A DNA stretch of 11,357 nt from Candidatus Acetothermia bacterium (lineage in GTDB: Bacteria; Bipolaricaulota; Bipolaricaulia; Bipolaricaulales; Bipolaricaulaceae), in the NCBI GenBank assembly GCA_003551325.1, contig PUMK01000173.1:1-11357 (forward strand), in the 5' to 3' direction. The notes under the pieces were generated by a model. That model was not told the DNA's origin, ran no database searches, and saw nothing but the letters and a program-made list of their open reading frames with translations. Position 1 is the stretch's first letter. Each line of letters opens with the position of its first letter. This document shows, piece by piece, positions 9,467-11,357 of this stretch. Both the position numbers and the translations under genes were made by a program.

Positions 9467-9708
9467 GAGCGCTCTGTTGGTGACGGGAAGAGGACACCGT
9501 CTGCGGGACAGTCTTCTCACCGTCCTGTCTGCGGGTGAGCGAGCAGGGTATGGTTGTGCTCCTGAGGGGCTATGGGCTATACGACAGAATGGCCGGGAAC
9601 CCGTCATCTCGGTGCCGGTGTTCTGCTGAGTGCGGGAGCGTATCGGACGACGATGGCCTCGGGCGAAGGAGGGTATGGCCTGTTGTTGGACCTCGAGCAT
9701 TGGGGAGG

Positions 9709-9730
<22 letters not shown>
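9467..9730. other. intergenic stretch with overlapping hairpins, no confident gene
   Basis: Between the hpnA-like stop and the proS promoter I see no recognisable RNA family or convincing protein. GACGG (9482-9486) can pair with CCGTC (9497-9501). GACAG (9507-9511) can pair with CTGTC (9525-9529). CTCACC (9516-9521) can pair with GGTGAG (9534-9539). The last two stems share bases and exclude each other. None is followed by a T tract, so they are not standard terminators. No T-box sequence (AGGGTGGTACCGCG-like), tRNA or SRP motif is visible. Confidence 0.5.
9495..9535. repeat. imperfect short direct repeat
   Basis: CACCGTC-TGCGGG (9495-9507) recurs as CACCGTC-CTGTC-TGCGGG (9518-9535), the second copy carrying five extra bases (CTGTC). 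The pattern suggests slippage or local duplication, and it creates the competing hairpins noted for this region. No function assigned. Confidence 0.5.

Positions 9731-9733
<3 letters not shown>
9572..9733 (+). CDS. possible 53-residue small ORF (doubtful)
   Basis: ATG 9572 opens a frame of 53 codons ending in a TAG (9731-9733) that is part of the proS -10 box. The product begins MGYTTEWPGTRHLGAGVLLS and is rich in Gly, Leu and Trp. Only GAGGGG, two bases before the ATG, could act as a ribosome site, which is too close. An in-frame TGA (9563-9565) lies just upstream. No family is recognised. It may be chance, or a remnant of a decayed gene. Confidence 0.15.
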
Positions 9734-11236
<1,503 letters not shown>

Positions 11237-11310
11237 ACGTATGGTTTAGGAAGGTACAGGACAAAGGAAGTATCCGTGCTTCGCATGCCGGAACTTCAAG
11301 CGTAGGAAGG

Positions 11311-11339
11311 TTGACAGCCCCCCAAGGATGCTTTAGGGT
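11311..11339 (+). promoter_or_regulatory. promoter for a gene beyond the right edge
   Basis: A perfect TTGACA -35 (11311-11316) is followed after 17 bases by TAGGGT (11334-11339), which keeps the three most conserved -10 positions. The rest of 11237-11357 holds no gene start or clear terminator that I can see. The target lies outside the window, so its identity is unknown. Confidence 0.5.
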
Positions 11340-11357
11340 GTAAAGAACAGGGACGAA

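Noticed and set aside
8405..9700. A 431-codon minus-strand frame across the hpnA-like gene
   Set aside because: It lies antisense to a protein with a full Rossmann motif and SDR catalytic residues, crosses the intergenic region and looks like no known family.

Overview
The window is GC-rich bacterial DNA, about 60% G+C by eye, with seven densely packed protein genes. Each belongs to a recognisable family, and one (murF) runs off the left edge. MurF (cell-wall synthesis) and GyrB show it is bacterial. A tungsten/molybdenum aldehyde:ferredoxin oxidoreductase with MobB points to an anaerobic, often thermophilic, lifestyle. The prolyl-tRNA synthetase is the short archaeal/eukaryote-like type with a C-terminal zinc site and closely resembles the Thermus enzyme. 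An uncultivated anaerobic phylum such as Bipolaricaulota (Acetothermia) would fit, but that placement is a guess from gene content and style.

Layout. (1) Positions 1-3944, minus strand: a tightly coupled operon read right to left, sucC-like (2820-3944), a secreted S55-family protein (1048-2823) and murF (1-1046, partial). The first junction is a 4-base ATGA overlap and the second has a 1-base gap. (2) Positions 3945-4087: a divergent control region with a good sigma70-type promoter for gyrB and an imperfect duplication of the gyrB leader. (3) gyrB (4088-5998, plus) converges on the next unit across 45 bases holding a weak hairpin. (4) Positions 6044-8378, minus strand: an aor-mobB operon. (5) Positions 8379-8482: a second divergent control region, where candidate back-to-back promoters overlap at their -35 boxes. 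(6) An HpnA-type sugar epimerase/reductase (8483-9466, plus). (7) A 327-base intergenic stretch (9467-9793) with overlapping inverted and direct repeats, a possible 53-codon ORF and a promoter for proS. (8) proS (9794-11236, plus), then a perfect TTGACA -35 box near the right edge that probably drives a gene outside the window.

Functionally the window is a mosaic of housekeeping genes (gyrB, proS, murF) and metabolic genes (sucC-like, aor/mobB, hpnA-like). No mobile element, CRISPR array, rRNA or tRNA gene was recognised. I did not find a clearly new multi-gene system. The best leads are the sucC/S55/murF operon, whose S55 protein has its catalytic motifs in the reverse order to SpoIVB; the pairing of MobB with an AOR, whose characterised relatives use a cofactor without nucleotide; and the duplicated gyrB leader.
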